The notes: a model not told the origin generated them from the letters alone. Numbered from the stretch's first letter, positions 1 to 6,384 are shown. The stretch: DNA of 64,000 bases from Paludibacteraceae bacterium (GCA_017394705.1 JAFPXH010000003.1:1-64000); one strand, 5' to 3'. Translations and numbers: made by a program.

Positions 1-384
1 AATACTACCAATTTAAAAGAAATGCGCTCATTGCGCAATACCATCAAAGCCTGTGAGGCACGTATCAACGAGATCTCTGACGCCGCAACCAACGAAGCGG
101 TGGCCATCCTGGCGAAGCACAACCTTGACCGCGGCGAGTTCCGCGACGAGGACGGTCAGCGTTACCAACTCCAGCGCACCGACATCTTTGACATGGCGAA
201 CTACAACCGCTACAAGACCGAGGACGCCGTCCGTTGGCGACAGAAAAAAGAGGCGCAAGACCAGGCGCGCAAGTACGCCGCCGCGCTGACTCGCGAGATG
301 AAAGGTATCACCGACGCCTTCGTCGCCCAGCACCCCAACTGGCAACCCGACGACTTCAACCTCGTCCTCAAAGTCCTTGATTAG
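1..384 (+). CDS. Hypothetical protein, 5' end possibly outside the window
   Basis: The reading frame is open from base 1, so the ATG at 22 may not be the true start; the product is at least 120 residues. The visible part is charged and mostly helical, with an alanine-rich start, a segment KYQLQRTDIFD-like around residues 45-57 and a tryptophan-containing tail ending in a short hydrophobic stretch. There is no signal peptide or membrane segment. I do not recognise the family. It is the first of a series of small genes (to about 3000) that look phage-derived, so a small phage or mobile-element accessory protein is the best guess. It is followed by 500 bases without a gene. Confidence 0.6.
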   Translation, partial: NTTNLKEMRSLRNTIKACEARINEISDAATNEAVAILAKHNLDRGEFRDEDGQRYQLQRTDIFDMANYNRYKTEDAVRWRQKKEAQDQARKYAAALTREMKGITDAFVAQHPNWQPDDFNLVLKVLD

Positions 385-466
385 CTTGTATTTCGGGTAG
401 CAAGAGTGTTCGTAAGACCTAACACGATGCCGATAGCGTATAGTATGAACCCTTTAACAGCCATGC

Positions 467-560
467 GGATAGCGTATATACCCTCTGAAAACATGCGGCC
501 CCGCATTCGTGCTTTTGCGTTCCCCATCCGCAAAAGAACGTTTCAACCGGGTATATACTG
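467..560. repeat. Palindromic element, copy A (divergent)
   Basis: Begins GGATAGCGTATATACCC and ends GGGTATATACTG, the same ends as copies at 22710-22803 and 23554-23648. The interior differs in sequence but folds the same way: a central stem TTTTGCG/CGCAAAA replaces TTTTGGCG/CGCCAAAA of the other copies, and TGAAA/TTTCA replaces CGGAG/CTCCG. A partial extra copy of the left end (GATAGCGTATA) lies at 432-442. Outer arms ATGAAC/GTTCAT (445-450, 582-587) are weak. Sequence change with retained pairing suggests that the structure itself is selected. Confidence 0.65.
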
Positions 561-591
561 TACCGCTCGCAGAGCGAAAGAGTTCATTCAT

Positions 592-651
592 TAGCTTGTG
601 TCTTTTTTGCGTGTCAGCTTGTTCCTTTTTGATAAAAAAAGACACAAGCTA
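592..651. terminator. Long perfect hairpin, possible bidirectional terminator
   Basis: TAGCTTGTGTCTTTTTT at 592-608 is exactly complementary to 635-651. The T-run on one arm and A-run on the other would end transcripts from either side. The loop contains a degraded repeat of the left arm (TCAGCTTGTTCC). Confidence 0.55.
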
Positions 652-753
652 TAACATAAAAAAGCATACAGCGGAGCCAATCGTTTGAGTGCTCTGCGCA
701 AAACAAAAAAGAAAAAGTTTGACAAAAAGAAAATTAAAAATGTTCCAGTCCTT

Positions 754-861
754 GTATCTGTAGTCCCCTATAATCCCCCCGGAGCGTCGTCCCGTTAACC
801 GGGAAGAGCGGCCTCCGCCTAGAAGGGTTAGAGGACGGCCAAGGCCACAGACTACAGGTAC
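754..861 (+). ncRNA. Candidate structured RNA upstream of a small gene
   Basis: GTATCTGTAGTC (754-765) pairs with GACTACAGGTAC (850-861), 11 of 12 positions Watson-Crick with one G-U or mismatch position. Inside, CCCGTTAACCGGG forms a hairpin and GGCC/GGCC blocks can pair. The element ends 23 bases before the ATG at 885. It does not show the signature blocks of RNase P, tmRNA, SRP or glycine/TPP-type riboswitches. It may be a cis-regulatory leader or a free RNA; no clear promoter was found for it. Confidence 0.35.
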
Positions 862-884
862 GGGACAAAACATTGAAAAAAATT

Positions 885-1196
885 ATGGACTTTGAACAAT
901 ATTGGACTTTAATAGGCGGAAACGTCAATTATGCGGACCGCAAGACTGCAGCTCAACGCGCTTGGAGCCTATGTGCCCCTGAAAAAAAACAAGCGATTAT
1001 CACATGGCTGCAGACACATGGGAGGTACCCCGGAAGAAATCCGTATTTCTTCATTTTGGACTTCCAAAACAAACGCCGGCAGATTCTCTCCTTCAACGAC
1101 TACTACGCGCGCTTCGGAACGACCGAGGAACAAGGCGGGTGGGAGAGGAAGTTTCTGCCCGAACAACAAAAAACCATTTACGTTAAAAACCATTAA
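885..1196 (+). CDS. Hypothetical protein, 103 aa
   Basis: I chose the ATG at 885 (protein begins MDFEQYWTLIGG); an in-frame TTG four codons upstream is less likely. The product is rich in tryptophan, tyrosine and arginine, has no signal peptide, and carries a central WLQTHGRYPGRNPYFF-like segment. It looks like a small DNA- or RNA-associated protein but I cannot assign a family. The gene lies between a candidate structured RNA and a hairpin (1202-1255) and is followed by another small unknown gene; the set is typical of phage or mobile-element accessory genes in Bacteroidales. Confidence 0.6.
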   Translation: MDFEQYWTLIGGNVNYADRKTAAQRAWSLCAPEKKQAIITWLQTHGRYPGRNPYFFILDFQNKRRQILSFNDYYARFGTTEEQGGWERKFLPEQQKTIYVKNH

Positions 1197-1201
1197 ATTA
1201 A

Positions 1202-1255
1202 TGTTCCACGCTTTTTAGTAGGTAATTAGTCCGATATTACCTCGTTCGTGGAACA
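1202..1255 (+). other. Intergenic long hairpin
   Basis: TGTTCCACG (1202-1210) is perfectly complementary to CGTGGAACA (1247-1255); inside it GGTAAT (1221-1226) pairs with ATTACC (1236-1241). It begins six bases after the stop of the 885-1196 gene and ends 17 bases before the next start. No T-run follows, so it is more likely an RNA-stability, regulatory or protein-binding structure than a terminator. Confidence 0.5.
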
Positions 1256-1272
1256 ATTGACAGAAACGCATT

Positions 1273-1509
1273 ATGAAAAAAAACGCAATCACATTTACGC
1301 AACTCGCGGCAAGACTCGAACGGGCCATTCACTGCGATGTAGGCATGCACGGACTCAACATCCTTCTCTACGGATGGATTGCCAAACACGGCAGATGTTC
1401 GAGAGCTCAATTTGCCATGCGCAAAAAAGCCGATGGAGAATATTGGTTGTCTCTGTCAGAAGCCGAACATTTTTCTAAGTATTGCGGGTACGATTTGACC
1501 CACGATTGA
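1273..1509 (+). CDS. Hypothetical protein, 78 aa
   Basis: Starts with MKKNAITFTQLAARLERAI and ends in an acidic tail. The N-terminal half reads as one amphipathic helix, followed by a short LNILLYGWIAKHG segment and a basic patch RAQFAMRKK. This could be a small helix-turn-helix-like fold, but no diagnostic motif is present. Same strand and spacing as the preceding small gene, from which it is separated by a stable hairpin. A good terminator follows at 1535. Confidence 0.5.
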   Translation: MKKNAITFTQLAARLERAIHCDVGMHGLNILLYGWIAKHGRCSRAQFAMRKKADGEYWLSLSEAEHFSKYCGYDLTHD

Positions 1510-1534
1510 GAAAAATATAAGGTTCTTATACTTC

Positions 1535-1567
1535 GCGAAGTCACTTTCTTGGTGGCTTCGCTTTTTG
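1535..1567 (+). terminator. Rho-independent terminator
   Basis: GCGAAGTCAC and GTGGCTTCGC form a 10-bp stem (one mismatch) with a 7-base loop, followed by TTTTT. It closes the small-gene unit ending at 1509 and physically overlaps the promoter of the next unit. Confidence 0.8.
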
Positions 1568-1579
1568 TGTATATCTTTG
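1549..1579 (+). promoter_or_regulatory. Bacteroidota promoter for the holin-like/DUF5675 unit
   Basis: TTG at 1549-1551, 20 bp, TATCTTTG at 1572-1579. The -33 box lies inside the terminator stem upstream. About 130 bases of leader precede the ATG at 1710. Confidence 0.65.
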
Positions 1580-1709
1580 CAGTCGCTAAAGCTAAAACTC
1601 GCGCGACTCGCTGCCCCGCAGCTCGATATGGCGCTACGTTTTGCTCCGCGCTCTCCCCACTGCAACTCTACGAGTTACATTGGGGGCCCCAAAGAAACGA
1701 AAAAACACT

Positions 1710-2060
1710 ATGCAGAAAATCAATATCCAAATAATTACAGCGGCCATCCTTGCCATCGGTGGTATGGTGTTACTCTTTTGCGGAGTATATATCGACCCGG
1801 AGGGCGAGATTAGCGATTCACTGCTCATCGGTTTCGGTGAGGTGGCAACCTTTTCAGGAGCCCTCTTTGGCATCGACGCCGCTTACTCAAAAAAACTATG
1901 GCTTATTACAAACTCTATCGAAAAGAACCGCAGGGAAAAGCCGTCCACGGGACACTCTACCTCTGCCAGCCCGGACGACGCAACGAAACACTCCTCGTCA
2001 AAGCCGCAGAAACCCTTGAAAACACCGACTACCTCATCCCCGCCCTCATCTACAAAGTAG
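1710..2060 (+). CDS. Small two-helix membrane protein, holin-like
   Basis: The 116-residue product begins MQKINIQIITAAILAIGG and has two hydrophobic helices (about residues 6-28 and 37-55) separated by the acidic turn YIDPEGEISDS. A low-complexity Ser/Thr/Pro/Lys tail follows. Small membrane proteins with this FCGxxxxPxGEI pattern occur in Bacteroidales phage-like loci beside DUF5675 or amidase genes, where they are suspected holins; that role is inferred. The start at 1710 excludes an upstream in-frame ATG in the leader. The last 163 bases overlap the next gene in another frame, and only the disordered tail is encoded there. Confidence 0.65.
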   Translation: MQKINIQIITAAILAIGGMVLLFCGVYIDPEGEISDSLLIGFGEVATFSGALFGIDAAYSKKLWLITNSIEKNRREKPSTGHSTSASPDDATKHSSSKPQKPLKTPTTSSPPSSTK

Positions 2061-2368
2061 TCGTTACCATGAGCCCGCGGTTCGGTAAACTCTTGCCTCT
2101 CCTCAGAAACGTTCCCAACCGTACCGGCATACGCATCCACGGCGGCGTCAAACCCGAACACTCCAAAGGATGCATCCTGTGCACTCGAAAAAAAGAGTAC
2201 AAAAATGTGGTGGAGAGACTACTCTACGAGCAGAAACAAAACGAAGATATTTACATCGAAATCATACAGCCCGGACATGAGGCTGACGAACAAAAAAACA
2301 TCGTTTCACTCAATTACGCAGATTATGAAAAAGTTCCAACACAAACCATTAGGAGTATTGCTGCTTAG
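1898..2368 (+). CDS. DUF5675 family protein
   Basis: The 156-residue product contains the family core: a beta-rich start, YKVVVTMSPRFGKLLPLL-like segment, then NVPNRTGIRIHGG and EHSKGCILC, where the His and Cys resemble the catalytic pair of L,D-transpeptidase-like folds. Members are found in phages and prophages and are thought to act on the cell wall or in lysis; activity is unproven. The C-terminal 45 residues (from about KKEYKNV) are extra and acidic. It overlaps the holin-like gene before it and the small lipoprotein-like gene after it, so the three are probably translated together. Confidence 0.75.
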   Translation: MAYYKLYRKEPQGKAVHGTLYLCQPGRRNETLLVKAAETLENTDYLIPALIYKVVVTMSPRFGKLLPLLRNVPNRTGIRIHGGVKPEHSKGCILCTRKKEYKNVVERLLYEQKQNEDIYIEIIQPGHEADEQKNIVSLNYADYEKVPTQTIRSIAA

Positions 2369-2531
2369 CATGCTCGTCCTCGCCGCCTTTGCTACCGGCG
2401 TCTGTAGTTGCAAGGCTTGGAGAACCATCTCCACTTCCTCCACTTACGTTCAGCAAAGCGACTCCGCCAAAACGACTACGACCATCGCCACCAAAGTGGT
2501 GGAGGAGTATCAAGGCGTCAAGAAGAAATAA
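2325..2531 (+). CDS. Small secreted or lipoprotein-like protein, 68 aa
   Basis: Starts MKKFQHKPLGVLLLSMLVLA and has one hydrophobic segment ending in VCSCKAW, which resembles but does not exactly match a lipobox. The remainder is Ser/Thr-rich. In Bacteroidales, tiny Cys-ended membrane proteins often follow phage-type lysis genes; this one may play a spanin-like or accessory part, which is inference. The start codon lies inside the DUF5675 gene, 44 bases before its stop. Confidence 0.55.
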   Translation: MKKFQHKPLGVLLLSMLVLAAFATGVCSCKAWRTISTSSTYVQQSDSAKTTTTIATKVVEEYQGVKKK

Positions 2532-2600
2532 CCGTTAAGTATTGAGCGGTTCAACGAAAGTCAATACCAATCCAATTGTTTAACCAAACTACTACTCACT

Positions 2601-2996
2601 ATGGCAAAAGCGAAAGTGGGCTCCGCCGGTATCGAATATATCTCCGGGGCCATGACACGCCCGAAAAAGCTGAATGGTCACAACCACGGTAATTACCTCG
2701 TAATGACCCACCGTGTAGCCGAGACGACCAACCCGAACTGCCAGCGCATCTACTCTTGGGATGCCGACCGCTACGCTCGTAGCTCTGCCTTGTCGCAGAC
2801 CGAGAAAGCGAACCGTATCCGCTTCAAGACCGTGGCAGCTGCCGTCGCAGCGCGTCGTCAAGACCTCAGCCGTATGACCACTGACCAGGAGAACTTCCTG
2901 GCACAGCGCGAGCAGCCGAATGGCAAAAAGACCATGAAGAGCTACCTCTGGAAGCTCGAGGCGGAGACCTATGATGCCGCTCATCCGAACGGCTAA
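2601..2996 (+). CDS. Hypothetical protein, 131 aa
   Basis: A basic, alanine-rich protein starting MAKAKVGSAGIEYISGAMTR. It has no signal peptide or membrane helix. The middle is strongly helical (SQTEKANRIRFKTVAAAV region) and the end carries KSYLWKLEAETYDAAH. The family is not recognised; the high positive charge and position at the end of a phage-like cassette would suit a structural or nucleic-acid-binding protein. Its ATG follows an A/C-rich leader without a Shine-Dalgarno box, as is normal in this phylum, and a C-rich hairpin terminator follows. Confidence 0.6.
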   Translation: MAKAKVGSAGIEYISGAMTRPKKLNGHNHGNYLVMTHRVAETTNPNCQRIYSWDADRYARSSALSQTEKANRIRFKTVAAAVAARRQDLSRMTTDQENFLAQREQPNGKKTMKSYLWKLEAETYDAAHPNG

Positions 2997-3011
2997 AAGG
3001 CCTACCCCGGA

Positions 3012-3038
3012 CCCCTCCCTAAAAGGAGGGGCTTTTTT
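3012..3038 (+). terminator. Terminator made from the C-rich hairpin repeat
   Basis: CCCCTCC, loop CTAAAA, GGAGGGG, C, TTTTTT. Together with the leading CCTACCCC it matches the terminator at 23499-23526 almost base for base. Confidence 0.85.
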
Positions 3039-3058
3039 ATGTAGTAAACCAAAAACGC

Positions 3059-3303
3059 GGCTGGGCGTAGAAGTAAATAAACCAAGATAAACCCCTTCGA
3101 CGGCAAAGCGCCTAGACAGGCTTTCCGCGTTACGTGCTCTACAGTGCCCTTAAAAGTAAACTTTTAGGTCTGGTCGGTGTTACGCTGCCCGCTACATCCT
3201 CCTATTCGAAGCCAAAAGTTACTTGGCTTCTCCACATCCGAAGGATGTAAATGCCGCCGAAGGCGATAAACATAAATAAAATTTATTTAGCCTCGCCCAG
3301 CCT
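3059..3303 (+). ncRNA. Candidate multi-hairpin RNA or small mobile element
   Basis: GGCTGGGCG (3059-3067) and CGCCCAGCC (3295-3303) are exact complements and close a 245-base region. Inside are several small hairpins, for example AAAAGTAAACTTTT, GAAGCCAA/TTGGCTTC, CATCCGAAGGATG and AAATAAAATTTATTT. No open frame spans it. It may be a structured RNA ended by the terminator at 3409, or the remnant of a small inverted-repeat element. Confidence 0.35.
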
Positions 3304-3408
3304 TACAAAAATACGTCGTTGCACGACTCACAAAAAATCGTTGTGCTACGCTTCACTTCAAAAAATATTTTCGCAGCGGACGGGCTAACCGGCTAATTGC
3401 TGAAAAAC

Positions 3409-3433
3409 GCACCCTTCGGGGTGCTTTTTTTTT
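3409..3433 (+). terminator. Rho-independent terminator
   Basis: GCACCC, TTCG, GGGTGC, then nine T. The sequence just before it (GGCTAAT..GCTGAAAAAC) is nearly repeated before the terminator at 37708, so the two probably descend from one dispersed element. Confidence 0.85.
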
Positions 3434-3572
3434 ATGTAGTACCTTCGACCTCCTCCCCTTCCCTTTCGGGGCGGGACCCTTCGAAGTTACGTTCGCACTT
3501 TCGTGCAAACGACAATCTTTTAACCGATAAAACTCCCTTGTGCAAGCACAGACGATTTTCTCGATTAAAATC

Positions 3573-3603
3573 TTGTACATTTCAAAAATTTGTAGTAATT
3601 TTG
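3573..3603 (+). promoter_or_regulatory. Promoter of the ttcA-menA unit
   Basis: TTG at 3573-3575, 20 bp, TAATTTTG at 3596-3603; the ATG follows 40 bases downstream. Confidence 0.75.
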
Positions 3604-3642
3604 CGGCGTTTTTTATCGGCGCATTACCCGTACAAGAAAAAC

Positions 3643-4470
3643 ATGGCAGAGAAAACAGAAGAACAAATAGCATTGGAGAAGTTGCAGGCACGGCTCACAA
3701 AGCGCTTTCACAAAGCCTGCGCGGAATACGGGCTCATCGCCGACGGAGACCATATATTAATTGGGCTCAGCGGTGGGAAAGACAGTCTGCTGCTGACCGA
3801 AATGCTCGGCCGACGTGCACGTATCCATAAACCGCGTTTTCGCGTCACCGCCCTGCATGTGCGGGTCAAAGAACGCGACTATCACACCGACTTATCCTAC
3901 CTCGAGCAATTCTGCGCCGAAGCCCGGGTGCCGCTTCTCATCAGAGATGTGGAAATCGGGGAAATTCCTACAGGCGAAGCCGGTCTTACAGCGTCAGCGG
4001 TCATACAGCGCAGCGGTCCTACAGCGCAGCGGTCCTCTTCCAGCCCCTGTTTCTTATGCTCGTGGTACCGCCGTAAGACCCTCTTCAACGTGGCGCAAGA
4101 GTTGGGGTGCAACAAGATTGCTTTCGGCCACCACAAAGACGACATCGTACAGACACTGCTGATGAACCTCCTCTTCGCCGGTTCGTTCGCCACTATGCCG
4201 CCACTCCTACAATTGGACAAAATGCCCTTACAGATCATACGACCGCTGTGCCTGCTGCGCGAAGAAGAGATACGCCGCTATGCAGAGATGAAGGGGTACG
4301 AGAAACAGACCAAACTATGCCCGTTTGAGCATGTCAGCGCTCGAACCAAAGTCAAAGACCTTTTGGCGCAGATGGAACAACTCAACCCCGATGCCGTCAG
4401 CACCCTCTATAACGCCACAACGAATATAAAAACAGAATATCTCCCATCCCCTAACCCCCTAATCCCCTAA
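3643..4470 (+). CDS. ttcA: TtcA-family tRNA 2-thiolation protein
   Basis: An ATP-dependent PP-loop sulfurtransferase likely to make 2-thiocytidine or a related thiolated base in tRNA. The 275-residue product shows the PP-loop SGGKDS at 43-48, the CFLC pair at 136 and 139, a conserved GHHKDD segment and a third Cys at 226, the set that holds a 4Fe-4S cluster in TtcA relatives. The start at 3643 gives a proper N-terminus and lies 40 bases after a promoter. Residues about 110-131 are encoded by four units of a 16-18 bp dispersed repeat, just before the CxxC. The last residues and stop are made from an 8-bp C-rich repeat. First gene of a unit with DUF486 and menA. Confidence 0.85.
   Translation: MAEKTEEQIALEKLQARLTKRFHKACAEYGLIADGDHILIGLSGGKDSLLLTEMLGRRARIHKPRFRVTALHVRVKERDYHTDLSYLEQFCAEARVPLLIRDVEIGEIPTGEAGLTASAVIQRSGPTAQRSSSSPCFLCSWYRRKTLFNVAQELGCNKIAFGHHKDDIVQTLLMNLLFAGSFATMPPLLQLDKMPLQIIRPLCLLREEEIRRYAEMKGYEKQTKLCPFEHVSARTKVKDLLAQMEQLNPDAVSTLYNATTNIKTEYLPSPNPLIP
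3970..4036 (+). repeat. Four-unit 16-18 bp repeat array inside ttcA
   Basis: Units at 3970-3987 (18 bp, ACAGGCGAAGCCGGTCTT), 3988-4004 (17), 4005-4020 and 4021-4036 (16, ACAGCGCAGCGGTCCT). The same four-unit design, including one 18-bp variant, is found in pepD at 30876-30941, and a lone unit at 33323-33338. Confidence 0.85.
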
Positions 4471-4477
4471 TCCGTTA
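4446..4477 (+). repeat. Four 8-bp C-rich units at the ttcA/DUF486 junction
   Basis: ATCCCCTA, ACCCCCTA, ATCCCCTA, ATCCGTTA run across the stop codon of ttcA and supply its last residues (ending PNPLIP). They abut the ATG of the next gene. Confidence 0.65.
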
Positions 4478-4848
4478 TGAATGCACTTTATACAATATTA
4501 TTACTGTTAGCGTCGAATGTCTTCATGACACTCGCGTGGTACGGGCACCTCAAAATGCAGCAGACCGGTGTTATCACCAGCGCTACACCGCTTATTTTTG
4601 TCATCCTCCTTTCATGGGGCATCGCGTTCTTCGAATACTGTCTCCAAGTGCCGGCTAACCGGATGGGCTTTGACGGTAACGGAGGACCTTTTAACTTGAT
4701 GCAACTCAAAGTGATTCAAGAGGTTATAACACTGGTCGTCTTTGTCATTTTCTCTGCCGTTGCGTTTCATATGCCCTTACGGTGGAATCATTTTGTAGCC
4801 TGCCTCCTGCTCATCGCAGCTGTCTATTTTGTCTTTGGATTCAAATGA
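4477..4848 (+). CDS. DMT superfamily small membrane protein (DUF486)
   Basis: The 123-residue product has four hydrophobic helices (near residues 4-22, 36-53, 75-97 and 104-121) and the DUF486 features NVFMTLAWYGHLK and EYCLQVPANRMG. Members are inner membrane proteins related to small drug/metabolite transporters; the substrate is unknown. The gene starts six bases after ttcA, and its stop overlaps the start of menA by four bases (ATGA), so it is translationally coupled to menA. A role linked to quinone or membrane lipid handling is possible from context only. Confidence 0.85.
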   Translation: MNALYTILLLLASNVFMTLAWYGHLKMQQTGVITSATPLIFVILLSWGIAFFEYCLQVPANRMGFDGNGGPFNLMQLKVIQEVITLVVFVIFSAVAFHMPLRWNHFVACLLLIAAVYFVFGFK

Positions 4849-5738
4849 GCCCGTATATTCAATCATTGCGCTTACGCACACTGCCGCTTTCCATGTCCGG
4901 TATAGTATTGGGAACAGGCTTAGCGTATAACTCCCTTCCTTGTAGAGAAGGGTTGGGATTAGGCTTTTGGCTTATCTTTACCTTCTCTATCCTCACCACC
5001 CTCAGTCTGCAGATTCTCAGTAACTTGAGCAACGAGTTAGGCGACGCTCAGAAAGGGACCGACACAGACCAGACCGGCCGTGCGGCATACGGACTGCAGG
5101 CCGGCACAATCACAGAAAAGCAAATCAAAGCCATGATTTGGCTCTTTGTCGCCCTTTGTATCCTCTTCGGCTCCGCACTGATCTTCTGCGCCTTCGGTCT
5201 CCCAATATCCAATATCCAATCGCAAATATCAAATATTCTCATCTTTTTAGGATTAGGCTCCCTGGCCATGATTGGCGCCGTCACCTACACGCTCGGCAAA
5301 CATAGTTATGGGTATATGGGCTTGGGAGATTTGGGTGTTTTCCTTTTCTTCGGTCTGCTGAGCACACTCGGAGCCTATTATCTCCAAGCACAGACGCTGA
5401 CCCCGGAGGTCTGTCTGTTAGGCGCCGCGATTGGGTTACCCTGCGTGGGGGTGCTCAACCTCAATAACATACGCGATATGAATAATGATCGCGCGCACGG
5501 TAAGCGCACGCTCGCGAGCGCATTAGGCGTGAGAGGAGCAAAAATTTATCATACTTGTCTGCTAATTGTTTGCCTGGCGCTCTTCGTCGTTTTCGGACAT
5601 TTATGGACCTTACTCATAGCGCCTGTGTGGGCTTGGCACCTATGGTATATATGGCATCATACAGGGAGTGAATTGGACGCTCAAATGCCCGTTTTAATGC
5701 TCTCCACTCTGCTGCTCGCGGCCCTTGGTTGGCTCTAA
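4845..5738 (+). CDS. menA: 1,4-dihydroxy-2-naphthoate polyprenyltransferase
   Basis: Attaches the polyprenyl chain to dihydroxynaphthoate in menaquinone synthesis, in the inner membrane. The 297-residue protein has eight or nine hydrophobic helices and the two prenyltransferase motifs NELGDAQKGTDTDQ (from residue 63) and NNIRDMNNDRAHGK (from 207), whose aspartates bind Mg-diphosphate. The start at 4845 overlaps the upstream stop. Two loops look like repeat insertions: SLPCREGLGLG (from the C-rich hairpin repeat, 4931-4963) and PISNIQSQISN (five 7-bp units, 5202-5236). Both lie between helices, where insertions should be tolerated. Confidence 0.93.
   Translation: MSPYIQSLRLRTLPLSMSGIVLGTGLAYNSLPCREGLGLGFWLIFTFSILTTLSLQILSNLSNELGDAQKGTDTDQTGRAAYGLQAGTITEKQIKAMIWLFVALCILFGSALIFCAFGLPISNIQSQISNILIFLGLGSLAMIGAVTYTLGKHSYGYMGLGDLGVFLFFGLLSTLGAYYLQAQTLTPEVCLLGAAIGLPCVGVLNLNNIRDMNNDRAHGKRTLASALGVRGAKIYHTCLLIVCLALFVVFGHLWTLLIAPVWAWHLWYIWHHTGSELDAQMPVLMLSTLLLAALGWL
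5202..5236 (+). repeat. Five-unit heptamer array inside menA
   Basis: CCAATAT, CCAATAT, CCAATCG, CAAATAT, CAAATAT: exactly 35 bp, read in frame as part of a loop between membrane helices. Confidence 0.8.
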
Positions 5739-5771
5739 TTTGCATTTTTTTTGCATTTTTTTACTAAAAAA

Positions 5772-5803
5772 TTTGCACATGTCACAAAAAAGCAGTACTT
5801 TTG
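5772..5803 (+). promoter_or_regulatory. Promoter of the tRNA-Gly/tRNA-Leu cluster
   Basis: TTTG at 5772-5775, 20 bp, TACTTTTG at 5796-5803, 90 bases before tRNA-Gly. Confidence 0.8.
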
Positions 5804-5820
5804 CACCCGCTTTCGGAAAA

Positions 5821-5848
5821 TGAAAGGTGAAAACTGAAAATTGAAAGG
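5821..5848 (+). repeat. Four-unit heptamer array in the tRNA leader
   Basis: TGAAAGG, TGAAAAC, TGAAAAT, TGAAAGG. Same family as the CTTTCAA units in prmC and ostA, read on the other strand. Confidence 0.75.
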
Positions 5849-5893
5849 AAGCGAAAGTGTTCTTATACTTGATATAAAGAATTAAAAAAAAAT

Positions 5894-5966
<73 letters not shown>

Positions 5967-5976
5967 CTTTTTTTTT

Positions 5977-6058
5977 GCCCAGATGGCGGAATTGGTAGAC
6001 GCGTGCGTTTCAGGTGCGCATGCCGCGAGGTGTGCAGGTTCGAGTCCTGTTCTGGGCA
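5977..6058 (+). tRNA. tRNA-Leu(CAG)
   Basis: Acceptor GCCCAGA/TCTGGGC, long variable arm, anticodon loop TTCAGGT. Ten bases after tRNA-Gly. Confidence 0.93.
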
Positions 6059-6204
6059 CACGCACAAAGTGTTGTGCCCCTATTATTAGGGCTCCCAGCG
6101 TAAACCAAGGAGTAAAACGACTGTTTGCGATGGGAAGAGCGGAGCGCCCGAGTACTTACTTTGGGAACGAGGTTTCCAAACACGTACGAGGGATGCGAAC
6201 GCGA

Positions 6205-6288
6205 GCGCAGGTGGTGAAATTGGTATACACGCTACTTTGAGGGGGTAGTGGTCGCAAGATCGTGTGAGTTCGAGTCTCATCCTGCGCA
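6205..6288 (+). tRNA. tRNA-Leu(GAG)
   Basis: Acceptor GCGCAGG/CCTGCGC, long variable arm, anticodon loop TTGAGGG. The 146-base gap after tRNA-Leu(CAG) holds no recognisable gene. Confidence 0.93.
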
Positions 6289-6299
6289 CAAGAAAAAAA

Positions 6300-6333
6300 A
6301 TGACGTAATCGTAAGATTATGTCGTTTTTTTTT
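6300..6333 (+). terminator. Terminator of the tRNA cluster
   Basis: TGACGTAATC, GTAA, GATTATGTCG, then nine T. The end of the T-run doubles as the -33 box of the next promoter. Confidence 0.85.
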
Positions 6334-6362
6334 GCGTATATGAAAAAAAATCCGTACTTTTG
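6331..6362 (+). promoter_or_regulatory. Promoter of the DUF2147-rdgB-porZ-like-eptA operon
   Basis: TTTG 6331-6334, 20 bp, TACTTTTG 6355-6362. The -7 box is mirrored directly downstream (ACTTTTGC, GGTC, GCAAAAGT). The ATG is 22 bases downstream. Confidence 0.8.
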
Positions 6363-6384
6363 CGGTCGCAAAAGTTATTCGACT

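Larger units (their letters stand above)
385..884. other. Gene-free stretch rich in inverted repeats
   Basis: No convincing coding frame. From left to right it holds a 10-bp direct repeat ATTAGCTTGT (380-389 and 590-599), a divergent copy of the palindromic element (467-560), a 17-bp-arm hairpin (592-651) and a candidate structured RNA closed by a 12-bp stem (754-861). The direct repeat brackets the palindromic element at 210 bp distance, which is longer than a normal target duplication interval for such a small element, so I only note it. Confidence 0.6.
3041..3572. other. Gene-free stretch with nested hairpins
   Basis: No supported coding frame over about 530 bases. It holds the structured region at 3059-3303, then a heptamer-type run GCTAACC/GGCTAAT (3384-3397) and a strong terminator (3409-3433). 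The existence of a terminator far from any gene suggests that an untranslated transcript is made here. Confidence 0.55.

Noticed and set aside
380..599. ATTAGCTTGT direct repeats as a target duplication of an insertion sequence
   Set aside because: The 210-bp interval lacks a transposase and the second copy is part of a separate hairpin, so chance or hairpin duplication is as likely.
754..861. RNase P, tmRNA, SRP or 6S RNA at this place
   Set aside because: The conserved core blocks of these RNAs are not present.
6059..6204. Extra tRNA or small gene between the two tRNA-Leu genes
   Set aside because: No cloverleaf and no credible frame; the interval is spacer.
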